NCBI GenBank assembly: GCA_024305745.1
Contig: JAHRBS010000017.1
Location: 62,001 to 126,000 of the forward strand
Direction of reading: 5' to 3'
Source of the DNA: Polyporus tsugae
Taxonomy: Eukaryota; Basidiomycota; Agaricomycetes; Polyporales; Polyporaceae
DNA length: 64,000 bases
This document shows, one piece after another, positions 36,735 to 48,200 of this stretch; the first letter of the stretch is position 1, and each line of letters opens with the position of its first letter. The translations under genes were made by a program, and so were the position numbers. The notes under the pieces are model-generated. The model did no database searches and was not told where the DNA came from. It saw only the letters and a list, made by a program, of their open reading frames with translations.

Positions 36735-38295
36735 AATTATTATCCAGCTGCACTTTCCAGTACAGCTACCATGCTATGACTTTTGAGATGTTACCCCAAT
36801 GAATTCACTAAATCCAATAAGTTTAGCATAATCCTCAAAATACTTTACTTAAAGCAATGAGCTACTATGCAAAAAACATTAACTTACTCCAGTTTCCTCC
36901 ACTAAAAGCTTCTTCCCAGCGACAGACAGTTAGTTCATCACGAAACTAGCTTCACCGTTGCGCTACTTATCAACGATTACTCGGAATTCCTTCTTCATGC
37001 CTCCGAATTACAGGAGCCAATCCGGCTTATATTTAATATAAATCACTTTGTTTAATGTTTAGCTCCACCTCTCTTGGGAAGTATTGCATCACTTTGTAAA
37101 AGTTTTTGTGGCACGTCTATAGCCCAGAACATGAGGGCCATACCGACTTGTCTTAGCCCCCGCTGAATCTCTATCAGATTCATTAGTTATTAAGTATAAA
37201 TTAATAACAGGGATTTCGTTCGTTAGTGGAATTAACCTAATGTTTAACAACACGAACTGAAGACAGCCATGCAACACCTGTACTTAAGTACTTTAAATTA
37301 TAAAATACTCCTAATTTTTTCTTTTCCTTTTCAGTAAAGAAAATTTATAGTTTGTATGCAAGTTCTGGTAAGGTTTTACGCGGATTATCGTATTAAATAA
37401 CATGCTTCACTCCGTTTGCTTCGAGACCGACTAATTTTTTTGTTTTCTACTTTGCAGTAGTACTCACAAGGCGGAATGGTTATTGTGTTAACTTCGCCTC
37501 TAGTTATTTTAATTTAACTAATGACTACCATTCATCGTTTACAGAAAGGAGTACCGGGGTATCTAATCCTATTTCCTACCCTAACCTTCGTTTCTCAGCG
37601 TCAATCATTAGTGGAGAGTGGCCTTCGCCCTGAGTATTCTGCCTAGGATCTATGGATATCAGCCCTCCTCTAGGCGTTATACACTATAACCTCTTTTTGA
37701 TTCTAGCTTTCAATTTAGATACCATTTAATTTTTGCAATAATAATTCTTATAAAAGCTGCCTACAAACCCTTTACGCCTGTTTATGATGATTAACGTTCG
37801 CGTCTCTGGTCTTACCGAGTCTTCTGGCACCAGATTTGGACGACACTCATAGTAAGGTATTATCATTATTTTCCCTTACGACATCATGAATTTGAAAAAA
37901 TTCTATGATTTCAGTTAGCTAGTTCACTCTTACGAGCATTGACTAATATTCTCGACTGCTGGTAGTGTTATTACTACTTGGGAGATTTCATCCCCAATGT
38001 GGCCAGAGGTTCTTTCAAACTTGACTTTCGATCGTTGGCTTGGTAGGCCGTTACCCTATCAACTACCTAATCAAATTAAATAGAATCCTATAGCAGAAAT
38101 TTTCCTTTACTTTATATCTCCTAGCTAAGAAGACTATAGGGTATCTTATTTAACATACTCACCTCTACACCTTATCCCCTAATCCCATTAATATTAAAAT
38201 ATTAATTAATAAAGGATGTTGAGAACAACGATTTGCATGTCTTAAACTACTGAAAAACGTTCAATCGGAACCAAAATTAAATTCTTACTGAAAAT
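36735..38295 (-). rRNA. rns: small subunit ribosomal RNA
   Basis: Reverse-complement landmarks are clear. Near the 5' end is TTCCGATTGAACG with ACATGCAAATCG (38230-38275). GGATTAGATACC is near 37560. The 3' end GCAGCTGGATAAT is at 36737. The total is about 1.56 kb. The 5' end is placed roughly. An oligo-C tract (36721-36725, transcript sense) follows the 3' end by about 12 bases. Downstream on the same strand are trnV and trnL. Confidence 0.9.
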
Positions 38296-38809
38296 TTAAA
38301 CTTTCATACCTTTACAGTATTAAGTTGTATTTTATATGCTTAACGCAATGTTTACAGTCTCTTTTATTTTTATTTTTATACTTAACATTTAAATTTTTAT
38401 TTGATTTAAACTTTTTTATTTTATTTTATTTATTAGATATATTATTAGTATTAATAATCAATAAGTTACCTAATTCCATATTAAAATTTCATAATCTGAA
38501 TCTGTGAAATCTTTTTCAACATTATTGGATTATTTGAATAGTATTTTTTATATATCTTACTCTACTTCCATTTTAAATTTAATTGTACTTAATTAATTTT
38601 ATTTAATAAAAATTAAAATTTTTTTTATTACAATGGACTTAAAATTTGTTAGTATTTAAAGATTTAGGTGCAGAAAGGTTATCTATAACTTTAGGAATAA
38701 ACTCTTTTATCATTTCTTATAGTAACTCCCATATCCCCCTCATGTCATTTTACTTCAAATAACTTATTAAATATTAGACTCTGTTTTCCTTAGGACACCC
38801 TAATTATAA
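38296..38809. other. AT-rich spacer, no gene supported
   Basis: Upstream of rns. Only short, T-rich chance ORFs are seen. On the minus strand 38640-38800 may hold further decayed pieces of the relic described next (for example EMIKEFIPKVIDNLSAPKS). Confidence 0.5.
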
Positions 38810-39110
38810 ACATATAAATTCACGATCAAGAAAATGATCTGAATTTTTAATTAAAGCATTATATTTATAATTAAATATAATTGTTTCAATCATATCTCTA
38901 AAATAATTCCTAATTGAATTTTTTATTTCATTTTTAAGAAAATGATAAAATTTAAAATATTCTGGATGATCAGGATCTACATTTAAAAAAAAAGCTTAGG
39001 TAATTAGCTAATCTCCATCCTAATGTTAACAATGAATCTCTTTATTATGAACCAGTGAGTAGTCTATATTGAATTTGAAATTTGAATAAGACCATGATGT
39101 ACCCATAAAA
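38810..39110 (-). pseudogene. relic of an unknown ORF (A)
   Basis: The minus strand keeps an open, protein-like stretch: VDPDHPEYFKFYHFLKNEI, KNSIRNYFRDMIETIIFNY and ALIKNSDHFLDREFI. It is preceded after a frameshift by SLLTLGWRLANYLSFF. The aromatic and charged composition looks like real coding sequence, not AT-rich noise. No family recognised. Several stops and shifts make it non-functional. Confidence 0.5.
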
Positions 39111-39779
39111 ACAAATAATGTACCCTTATCACTCAAAAAGTGTTAATTAAATTAAAAAAATAGAATTAAACACTGATCATTTTATTTTTTCATACTACTT
39201 TGATAAAATCATTATTAAAGTGTGTACTTAACACCACTATACTTACATTAATAATTCAACTATTTTTACATTGACTAATTATAATAGCATATATTTAAAA
39301 TATAAATTTTTATAGTCTATCTATTATCGATGTTTAAACAATTATCTAAAGTATAATTTAGAAATCCAATGGAGTTAACTTTACTTAGTTATTTTTCAAA
39401 TGTATTATACATTATTTTAATAAGAAAAGATTTATAACCTTATTACCATTTTTATAGGGGGTGAAACATTTTCTTTTGTTAATTAAATTTGGTTATACAT
39501 TACTCGTTTCACCGATACTTTTATATTCATGTTTATACTGTTTAATTATATATTATTTATAATATTTTCTTGACTATTAACATTTACATTAATATTATTA
39601 CTTTTGTAAAGTTACAGTGGTACATTTTGTGGTAATCATCAAATGGTTCACAATATTGTAATATTTTTATGTTTAATGTTTTTAATATAACCAGGGGGTT
39701 CAGTATACGAATAGTCATATTATATACCCATTGAATAGAACAGGATAACCTAAGAATCTTCTATAAGGTTTTAAAAAAA
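39111..39779. other. AT-rich spacer, no gene seen
   Basis: About 670 bases. Oligo-C tracts (transcript sense) occur near 39459 and 39694. No tRNA or ORF is supported. Confidence 0.5.
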
Positions 39780-40010
39780 CTATTAACTTCACTATTCAAA
39801 TAAACATAATTATTGACTTCAGAAGTAGTTATAGCCTTGTCTATTATTTTTTTAGTACAATCTTGAATAAACAATGAGTAAAATAAGTTATTTTTTCTCA
39901 GCAAAACCTAATAATTTAATGTTTTGCCAGAAAGATCCATTATTAATAAGAATATGAAAATGTTCAGGGGTTAAAACCAAATTGACTCTACTTGTATTAG
40001 TGCCTACCTA
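39780..40010 (-). pseudogene. relic of an unknown ORF (B)
   Basis: The minus strand reads TSRVNLVLTPEHFHILINNG and SFWQNIKLLGFAEKK before a stop. After frame changes it reads YFTHCLFKIVLKK and TTSEVNNYVYLNSEV. It looks like a decayed coding region, possibly part of the same gene as relic A. Function unknown. Confidence 0.45.
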
Positions 40011-40027
40011 AAATATTAAATTTAACA

Positions 40028-40954
40028 TTAGTATAATTGATTATTAGTTTGACTATTGGTCTGAGTGTTACTATTACTTTGACTGTTATTATTACTTATA
40101 ATCCCAGATGGTAAACTTCCATGATTATTACTTTCTACGTTACTTTTAACTTCGCTATTTACTGGTACAACTGGATTTAGTTGTGTAGTAGCTTGTTGAT
40201 TAATTTGATTTAGAATAATATTATTTGTTGTTTTGCGTAGATTACCCTGAGTATTTTGTTGTACATTGGTTTGGTGATCAGGAGAAACATCACCACCTTC
40301 ACAATATATAGTATAACCAAAAATTATATTTTTTAATATTAGAGCACCATATGTAATATTAGTAGTCAAGTTCATGAATATTATTGCAGGTAAAGAAAGT
40401 AATAGTAATTTTTGTAATAAACTTAACTTATTTATATCAACTTCTTCCATAGAGAAAGTAATTTCATTATAATGTTCTTCTAAATATAAACCACATAATG
40501 TAAATGATATTATCGAATTATATATAAATACCATTTTATAAATATCATTATAACAAACACTTAATACAGAATATAATCTAAATAATACAATTATACTTAA
40601 ATATATTAATACCATATTATAGATTATAAAACCTATTAAATATATATATTTAACTTTACCATTTTTTACTTCTCTTATAAAGTATGGTATTCCTTTCAAT
40701 GTAGTAATCACTAACCTACAACCTAAATTTAATTTAATAAAAAGTATATTAAATACACTTCCCATTAGTATCACATATTGTAATACACTATTATTCGGGA
40801 TATCGATTAATAATTCAATTCTAAAGAAGTAGCTTATTATTCCCAATAGTAATAAGAATATTACGGATTTGTAACTTACAATTATAATCCCAGTGTGATT
40901 TTTCACTATTTTATAATAATAACATAATAATTTATTTAAATAAGCAAATATCAT
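40028..40954 (-). CDS. orf308, multi-pass membrane protein of unknown function
   Basis: A 308-residue ORF starting MIFAYLNKLLCYYYK at 40954. It has about five hydrophobic helices (SVIFLLLLGIISYFF; LQYVILMGSVFNILFI; YLIGFIIYNMVLIYLSIIV; VFIYNSIISFTLCGL; LLLLSLPAIIFMN). After the last helix comes YTIYCEGGDVSPDHQ and then an 80-residue Gln/Asn/Ser-rich tail (NNNSQSNSNTQTNSQTNN). No stop or frameshift. It lies between rns and trnR(UCG) beside ORF relics. It is possibly plasmid-derived; no named family recognised. Confidence 0.7.
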   Translation of the reverse strand: MIFAYLNKLLCYYYKIVKNHTGIIIVSYKSVIFLLLLGIISYFFRIELLIDIPNNSVLQYVILMGSVFNILFIKLNLGCRLVITTLKGIPYFIREVKNGKVKYIYLIGFIIYNMVLIYLSIIVLFRLYSVLSVCYNDIYKMVFIYNSIISFTLCGLYLEEHYNEITFSMEEVDINKLSLLQKLLLLSLPAIIFMNLTTNITYGALILKNIIFGYTIYCEGGDVSPDHQTNVQQNTQGNLRKTTNNIILNQINQQATTQLNPVVPVNSEVKSNVESNNHGSLPSGIISNNNSQSNSNTQTNSQTNNQLY

Positions 40955-41101
40955 TTTTTTTTAATTTATTTTTTTAAGAATAGATATTATTATTAAAGTA
41001 ACCATTTTCTAATCTATTAAAAAGAATGGTTCTACCTATGTAATAGGTGGATACCTTTTAGAAAACTCTAAAGGTACCTTATTATCCTCAAAAAAGGATT
41101 A

Positions 41102-41185
41102 TTTCCCTAGTGGATTCGAACCACTACTATCCCTCGGGGAATAAAGTTTCGAAAACTTTTGTTCTACCAATTGAACTAAGAGAAA
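41102..41185 (-). tRNA. trnR: tRNA-Arg (UCG) with an enlarged variable arm
   Basis: Acceptor TTTCTCT/AGGGAAA, anticodon stem AAAGT/ACTTT with loop TTTCGAA giving UCG, T arm GTGG-TTCGAAT-CCAC. The variable region is about 17 bases and includes a GC-rich TCCCCGAGGGA hairpin, unusual for Arg. It could be a GC mini-cluster in the variable loop. Alternatively it is a Ser tRNA with a shifted anticodon reading (CGA), which would pair worse. Confidence 0.7.
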
Positions 41186-41390
41186 TAAGAATGAGGAAGA
41201 AAGAGGGTTAATAATATTACCTAATTGGTAATCTGTAGCTTATTTACTAAAAATGTTATGATTTAAAAACTTAAGCAAAAATGATTACTTATTAAAATTA
41301 TATTTAAATACCTTCTTATTCTCTAAGAGTTTTATAGTTTAGAAAAATTGTAAAACTATTCTTATAGTATAATAAAAGTTATAAACTAAA

Positions 41391-41778
41391 ATGGGTAAAT
41401 TAGATCTAATAATAAGAAAAATAGATTCTCTTTCTAAGAGAGTAGAGAAGTTACAACAAGTACATGGAGAACTTTTAGAATGTGTAGAACTAAGTTTTAG
41501 TAATAATAGAGATAGGATTGAAATATTAATTAATGAACTTAAAGGTTTAAAAATTATCAGCGATGGGTTTAGTAATGCTAAATATTATCAGCGATGGGTT
41601 TAGTAATGCTAAATATCAAGAAGAACTTCTAAGTTTAGAAGTAGCTAATGATCACTTAGCAGGATCTTTAAAATTGGTGATTTATACTCGATCCGTAATT
41701 CTTTTGAAGAAATATTACAATGTTCATCCTTATTACAATAAGGGTGGAAAAGATCTACATGCATTATACGAAGGTTAA
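41391..41778 (+). pseudogene. small coiled-coil ORF split by a 31-bp tandem duplication
   Basis: Plus-strand ORF MGKLDLIIRKIDSLSKRVEK with charged heptad-like helices (KLQQVHGELLECVELSF, RIEILINELKGLKIISDG) stops at 41603. A 31-base duplication (41553-41614) shifts the frame. Removing one copy would give a continuous protein of about 118 residues ending QEELLSLEVANDHL to KDLHALYEG at 41778. No family recognised. It is one of the few plus-strand reading frames in the window. A further coding-like piece (SLLETLDRLRKNYSLLK) lies at 41860-41910. Confidence 0.55.
41553..41614 (+). repeat. 31-bp perfect tandem duplication
   Basis: ATTATCAGCGATGGGTTTAG starts at 41553 and again at 41584; both units continue TAATGCTAAAT. 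Period 31 is not a multiple of three. Confidence 0.95.
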
Positions 41779-42225
41779 CTAGAAATTGAAAATTCAAAAT
41801 AATTAATTAATTAAGTAAATGGGTTTTAAAATTCTTCAAATAAAATTTTATCTTCTCTTTTAGAGACTTTAGATAGATTAAGAAAAAACTATTCTTTATT
41901 AAAAACTTCGGAAAGGTCCAACCACAAAAATTTGATTAAGTTTAACTAATTGTAACTAAGAAATATTTTGATTGTTCCATCTAATTAAACCTGCTGTTAA
42001 ACTAGTTACCCCCTCAACTCTTATTATTTAAGAATAATGAATAGCACTAGAATGAATAAAGCTTTTATCAAATTTATTTAAATTTAAAACTCTTATGGGA
42101 ATTGTACTATATTTATTTATTTGATTCATGTTTAAATTTCTATTAAGAATAGAAACTTGTAACTATAAACCTTAATAATAGATTTTATACTTTAAGATAA
42201 AGAGAGAGGGGGAAATATTTACCAA
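41779..42225. other. spacer between the coiled-coil ORF and nad5
   Basis: AT-rich. The 19 bases TAAACCTGCTGTTAAACTA near 41988 match nad5 exon 5 sequence near 42951, a possible nad5 scrap. An oligo-C tract after nad5 (transcript sense) is at 42208-42212. Confidence 0.5.
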
Positions 42226-45200
42226 TTATTTTTGATTAGGATAAAGAGCAAATAATAAAGTAGCTAAATAAATTATAAATAATCTATTTTCATTTAAGAT
42301 GGGATTATCTAATAAAATAGGTGAGAACACTAAGAATACTAATGATAATAAACCAATAGTAATATATAATGAATATGTTGTAATAACTCCCGTATCTAAT
42401 CTCCCAATATTAATTCCAGTTTGACTTAAAGTATTACTTAAACCATAAGGACCAACAAATTCAATTACTCCTCTATCTAATACTTTGCTTATAAAGTAAC
42501 CTAATTGTAAACCTCTACCAATAAAGTAATGGTTATATATTACATCAAATAAATATTTACCATTTAAAAAAGTATAAATTTTTCTGGTTATAGGACTTTC
42601 CATGAAAAATAAATTAGGTGTAAAGTGATACAGATAAACAGCTAATACTGCTCCTAATAAAGATAAAATAGTTGGTACTAATTTAACTATTCTATCCATA
42701 GAGAATTCTGCTTCTACCATAGTAATATGATTTGGGTGAATAAAAATAGAATTACCAAAGAAATCAGTACCTATTCCTACAAATAAATCAGAGAATACAA
42801 AACCAAAGAAGATACTAAATAAAGCTAATACAAATAAAGGTATGATCACTGCTAAAGTAGCTTCATGTGAATGTAAATAAGATGTTTTAGGACCATTAGG
42901 TTTTGTTAAGAAAACTAATGAAATTAATCTAAATGAATAGAAAGCTGTTAAACCTGCTGTTAAACTACCTAAAATAAAGGCAAATGTACCTTCAAAACTA
43001 TATTGTGCAAAAGCTAATTCAATTATTAAATCTTTACTATAGAATCCTGTTAACCATGGAGTAGCTAATAATGATAAAGTACCTACTAACATAGCTGTAT
43101 AGGTAAATGGTAAGAAATTAATTAAACCACCTAATCTTCTGACATCTTGTTGATCAGAGAAACTATGAATTACAGCACCTGCACCTAAGAATAATAATGC
43201 TTTAAAGAAAGCATGGTTAACTACATGCATTAATGCTACATTGTATTGACTAAGCAAAAAAAAATAAGATTAGCCCTGCTCTCAGTCTCATAAATCAACT
43301 ATATTCTGAGAAGAGGCAAGGCAAAGTATTATACCTTTTAAATCCTAACATACCTTTCTATAGGAAAAAAAAATATAGTTGGCAGATTAATTATAAATTT
43401 TATACTTGAAATATTATAAACCTATTTTATATTTTAAAGTTTTTCTAAATATGATCAGAAACAAGCGCTCTTACTTTACCTACATCTCTTGCAGGTATTT
43501 TTAAAATGTAACCTCTATCTTTATCAGAATGAGGAGTTTTAACTAAATAAGAAGAAATATCAAATTTAGAAAGTAAAATAGATTTGATTCTATTAATTTC
43601 AATTAAAGTAAAATTATTAAGATGAAGAATTATTCTAGAACCACTTTTATCCCAGCTTCCATCACCCATTATTAAAAATGCAATAGCTAATGGAGTAAAT
43701 AAAGAATCTAAATTTAAGGGTAACACCTTAATATTCTTATTATCTATTGATTTATATAATGAAGTGAAAAAAGGTAAAGAAAGTGTTTGAAAAGAATAAA
43801 CTATTTTTTTCTTTTGTCTGTTAATAACATGAATACCACTTAACACTAAATTTAATTGAAAGCACATTTTTCAAATTTCCTGGGTTAATTCTTGGTGTGT
43901 TTGTTGAATGCTTAGAAGTGCTTGTTTACCGTGCATTCTAATTGGACCATCTGATAATATTATACCACAAACAACTTGCTTAAACCAATCTGGTATACTA
44001 TTAGATACTCTAATTTTCTCTTCTTTTGGCATATAACCTCTTGTTCTTTTTTTTTGTAATATAGGTACAGCCATATTAAAAATAAGATCAGGAACTAATA
44101 TTCCATTTTTAAAAATAAACTCAAAGTAATTACTGTATAAAAATATAATTAATAGAGGCAACCCTATACTAAACTTATTAGCAATCACTTTCATGATTGA
44201 TTGGACTATATCTTAATAAACAAATTAAATTAATCTATTTACTTCTTTCGTACAGTCTCTGAGGATCCTACTATCTTTTGAAAGATTTGGTTTCCTGCTG
44301 ATTGTCCATTGTATTATACTTAAAATTGTTACCATTAAGGTATTTAAGCCTTTAGGAGTTTCCAGCATATAGAAAGATTTAATGTAGCCCTTAGATTTGA
44401 CCTACAGCCATTACCATATAACCTAATTGACTTATGGTACTGAAAGCAATTATTCTTTTTAAATCATTTTGCACTAAACCACATGTAGCTGCAAAGAAAG
44501 CTGTAGAAGCACCTACTAATGTTATCACTAATAATGCTGTGGAACTATATTCTAATATTGGTGAACTTCTAACTAATAAATATAGTCCAGCAGTTACTAG
44601 AGTAGCAGCATGAATTAATGCTGAAACCGGAGTAGGCATTTATTGTTAACAGTAAATTTCTCTACTGATCGGACTATTTCATCTTCATATATTTAAAATA
44701 TTAGCTTCACGTATAGTCTCTGAGGATCCTACTTTAATACTTTTTATAAGTATTTTTTGGTTTCCTGCTGATTGCCCATTGTAATATCTTATAATTTTTT
44801 ACTCTTCCTTTAGAAGGAGTATTTTAAGCTTTAGGGGGTTCCAGCATATAGTGAAGTTTAACGAGGGCCCTACAACACAAAATTATATTCCTAATTTATA
44901 TAAAAAATCTTTATGCATGTACGGTTTCACTAAAGAAATAACTCTATCCATGCTAGGTTTAGATACTCTAATTCTATATCTATCGTTAATTTTATCTCTT
45001 ACTTTCAAAGTTGATTTAATATTTAACTTTTCTAGCAATGATTGAAGAATTATACATTCTTCCTTAGTAAATGACTCTGTACACAGAAGAACTGTTTTAG
45101 TTCTACCATATGAGTCAAAATAACCATCATCCATTATCCAATAAGCTAGTGATATTTCTGAAAACATTTCAGATATATTTAAAGGAACAATTTTTATGAA

Positions 45201-48200
45201 CTTATTTTTCTCATTATCCCATTTATACCACAAACCGTGTAAAACTGTAAATAAAGGATGTACTTTAGTTCTAAAATTGTATTGAGTTATTTCTTTACCC
45301 TTATGTTGAGGAAGTAAACTATTCGGATAAGCATAAATTTTTGTTTTAGTAAATTGACTATAGATATTCTCAATCAAATGATGTATATAATTTAATGAAT
45401 AAACATCCATTGTCATAGAATATTTACCTTCACCTTTATTAATTTTAGAAAGACTAATAGAACCATCACCTAACATATTCCCAGTAATGGTATGTAATGT
45501 AGATGTAGGAATAGAATTAATAATAGGTAAAATAGAGGCACTATAAGGTGCCATATCATATGAATTATCAAAATAAATAAAACAAAATATTATATAAATA
45601 TAAATAAAAGTGAAAATATAATGTTTAACGCCTTTAAAACCCTCCATACTTCCAGGTAACCAACTATGTAATGGGATTTGAGCAGATTTAGCCATAGCAC
45701 CACTTAATAACAATATACCAATAATATCGATAGCTGTACTATTCATAAATGGAGCTAAACTAAATAATGTTGAATAATTTAATGATCCTAATAATGCTAC
45801 TAATGCAAAGAATCCTATACTTAATCCCATATCCATGGCAATCAAATTTATCATGCAATTAAATTTGAAGATATTTTCTTTTTGTGTTCATTCTATCTTT
45901 GATTGATTTGATTTTTGAATGCCCTTCTCCCGGACGGGGGGGGGTTAGATGTTTACCTTCACCTATTAAAGTAGCAATTTCACAAAAATCTTGAAAATCA
46001 AATTGTTTGACCCCCCCCCTCCGGGAGAATTGAATGGGCTTTAAAAATAGGAATAATAAAATTATTTATGTCTACAAAGTTACCCACTTTAAATACTGAA
46101 GCATTTTCACTGTGAGAATAAACGGATCCACATTTCATATATTTAGCAATCATTTCTAATAATTTTTTGTCTCTACGATGTTGCGATATTTTAAATGTTA
46201 ATTGAATTATTTGACCCTTTTTATTTGAATTAGATTTTGAAATACTAACTAAAAAGCAACCTTCACCACTTGAAAATCCTGCAATCCAATACAAATTTGG
46301 AATTTCAGTATAATTCATAATTGGCCGAGGCACTGGATTATAATTAATAAATTTAGATTTTTGCAAACTAGATAAACCTAAGTTCATTGAAGCTCTAATA
46401 TTAATAATTTGTTGTAATCCGACTTCAGTCAAGTGAACCTTAGTATTAATAAGGTTAACAATTTGTTTAAACAAATAAAAATCAGCAGCTTTTTGAGATA
46501 GCAAAGGATAATTTTCAAAGTGTGGTATTATAATATGTGTTAAATCATGAAGTGAATTTACTCTAAAGCTTCCTTCGCTTCGATTATTTTTGCTTATAAT
46601 GTTTCCGCAGGCAAAAAAATTCTTGCAATTGTAATAATAATTTAATATCCCTAGAATTTAAAGAGATTTGAAAGCTCGGTTTTACCGCCCAACCTAGTCT
46701 TCCTTTGATACGTTTATCTATATAGATAGATACACTGAAACAAGCTTCACCGTCGCAAAATCCAGTTACAAACCATGGATCTAACTTAGTGTTTTGAGCT
46801 TGTGCATAGGCGCTAGTATGAAAATATGTGGCAAAATTTAATTGTTTAGAAAGGACTTTGACTTGATAGTTTCTTTCGAAACCCATTAGAGTATACCTTA
46901 AGTGCAATGGTTTTTTGCACCAACTACCGTCTACTCGTTGCTCTTTTACAGTACTAGTTAATAATACTGATTTAGATCCGCGATAACCCATTTCATTTTC
47001 ATTCATCTTAGGGCTTATTACCATACCTGGGTAATTACTCCAGCCACTTATAGCCTTTCGACTATAGCTTGGTACCTTAAGCTTTAGGGTGTCCCCGGAG
47101 TTTGATAGTTTGAGGCACAAAAGAGAGATCCTACCTCTCAAAGCACCTACTCTATTCATAGTAAAGGCTAATATAGCAGCTTTATTGGCTTGTATTCTAG
47201 TAAACCAGAAGTTAATTAATAAATAAGAAACTACTCCAATCAAATCTTAAAATAAAGAAATTTAAATATGTAATTTATCCATAGGCCTATTTATGACACT
47301 GATAGAAAGCTTTTTTCTTTATTCCCTGTACATTGAATACCATTCAGGTTTTACTTCATGCCTTGGCATCGTTGTCAAATGAAGTAGAGACAATGATGAA
47401 AATTCTGACTATGCATTAAGCACCATTTCAGGCACCCATTATTGGACTAGTCGATAGCGATTTGAAATTAAACCGACGATCTATAAAAAAAGCTTATTAA
47501 TTTTTGATCGTTTTCAATAATGTCGCAAAAAATGTTATTCACATTTATAATTCATTAAACATGAATGAATCTTTATTCTTCATTTCAATTTTCTAAAGAT
47601 TTACATTTTTTACTATGGTATTAAATTAATAGTCGCCTAATTTATAATATAAAGTAGGTTATTCCATAATTCTTAGGCTATTCATCTTAGATTTTATTTC
47701 ATTTATTTGATTTAAACCTTCTTCTGTTAAATGTAAATTTTTATCCATTAAAGAAGCAATTAATTTAAAATCATTAAAGTCATTTGATTTTACACCTCTA
47801 ATTTGATATTTTTGGTAAAAAGGTAATATAAATTTATTAATGTCTGACAATCCTGTTACTGTATAATAACATGCAATTTTTAAATGCATTTCAATTCTTC
47901 CACACTTTAAATAATCTATTATTAATTGAAGTAATTCTCTATCTTTAATATGCTGAGCTATTCTAAATTTTAATAAAACCTGTCTGCCTATTTTTAATTT
48001 ATTAGCTTGAGTAATAGAGACCTGAAAATTACCTTCACCTGAAGTAAATCCTGCTAACCACTCCCCATTTTCTATATTTAATGGATTATTTATTTTAACA
48101 GGATAAGCTTCTACATCTGGAAAAGATGATTTTTGTAAAGGACTTAACCCTTTATTACTACTTGCCTTAATTGCAATTAATTTTTTTAATCCTTCATAAT

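Larger units (their letters stand above)
45857..47144 (-). pseudogene. broken LAGLIDADG endonuclease (nad5 intron 2)
   Basis: Motif 1 [13 protein letters not shown] lies near 46790 in a frame continuous with the upstream exon, which stops at 46584 after a homopolymer error: a T run near 46608 shifts QEFF away from [10 protein letters not shown]. The next frame (46610 to about 46030) has [13 protein letters not shown] and motif 2 [12 protein letters not shown] near 46285. Two GC mini-clusters (46011-46029 and 45925-45944) then break the C-terminus. Between and after them [23 protein letters not shown] and [14 protein letters not shown] are still readable. Clearly non-functional as a single protein. 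Confidence 0.8.

Noticed and set aside
37089..37277. 62-codon ORF inside rns
   Set aside because: Entirely within conserved small-subunit rRNA sequence.
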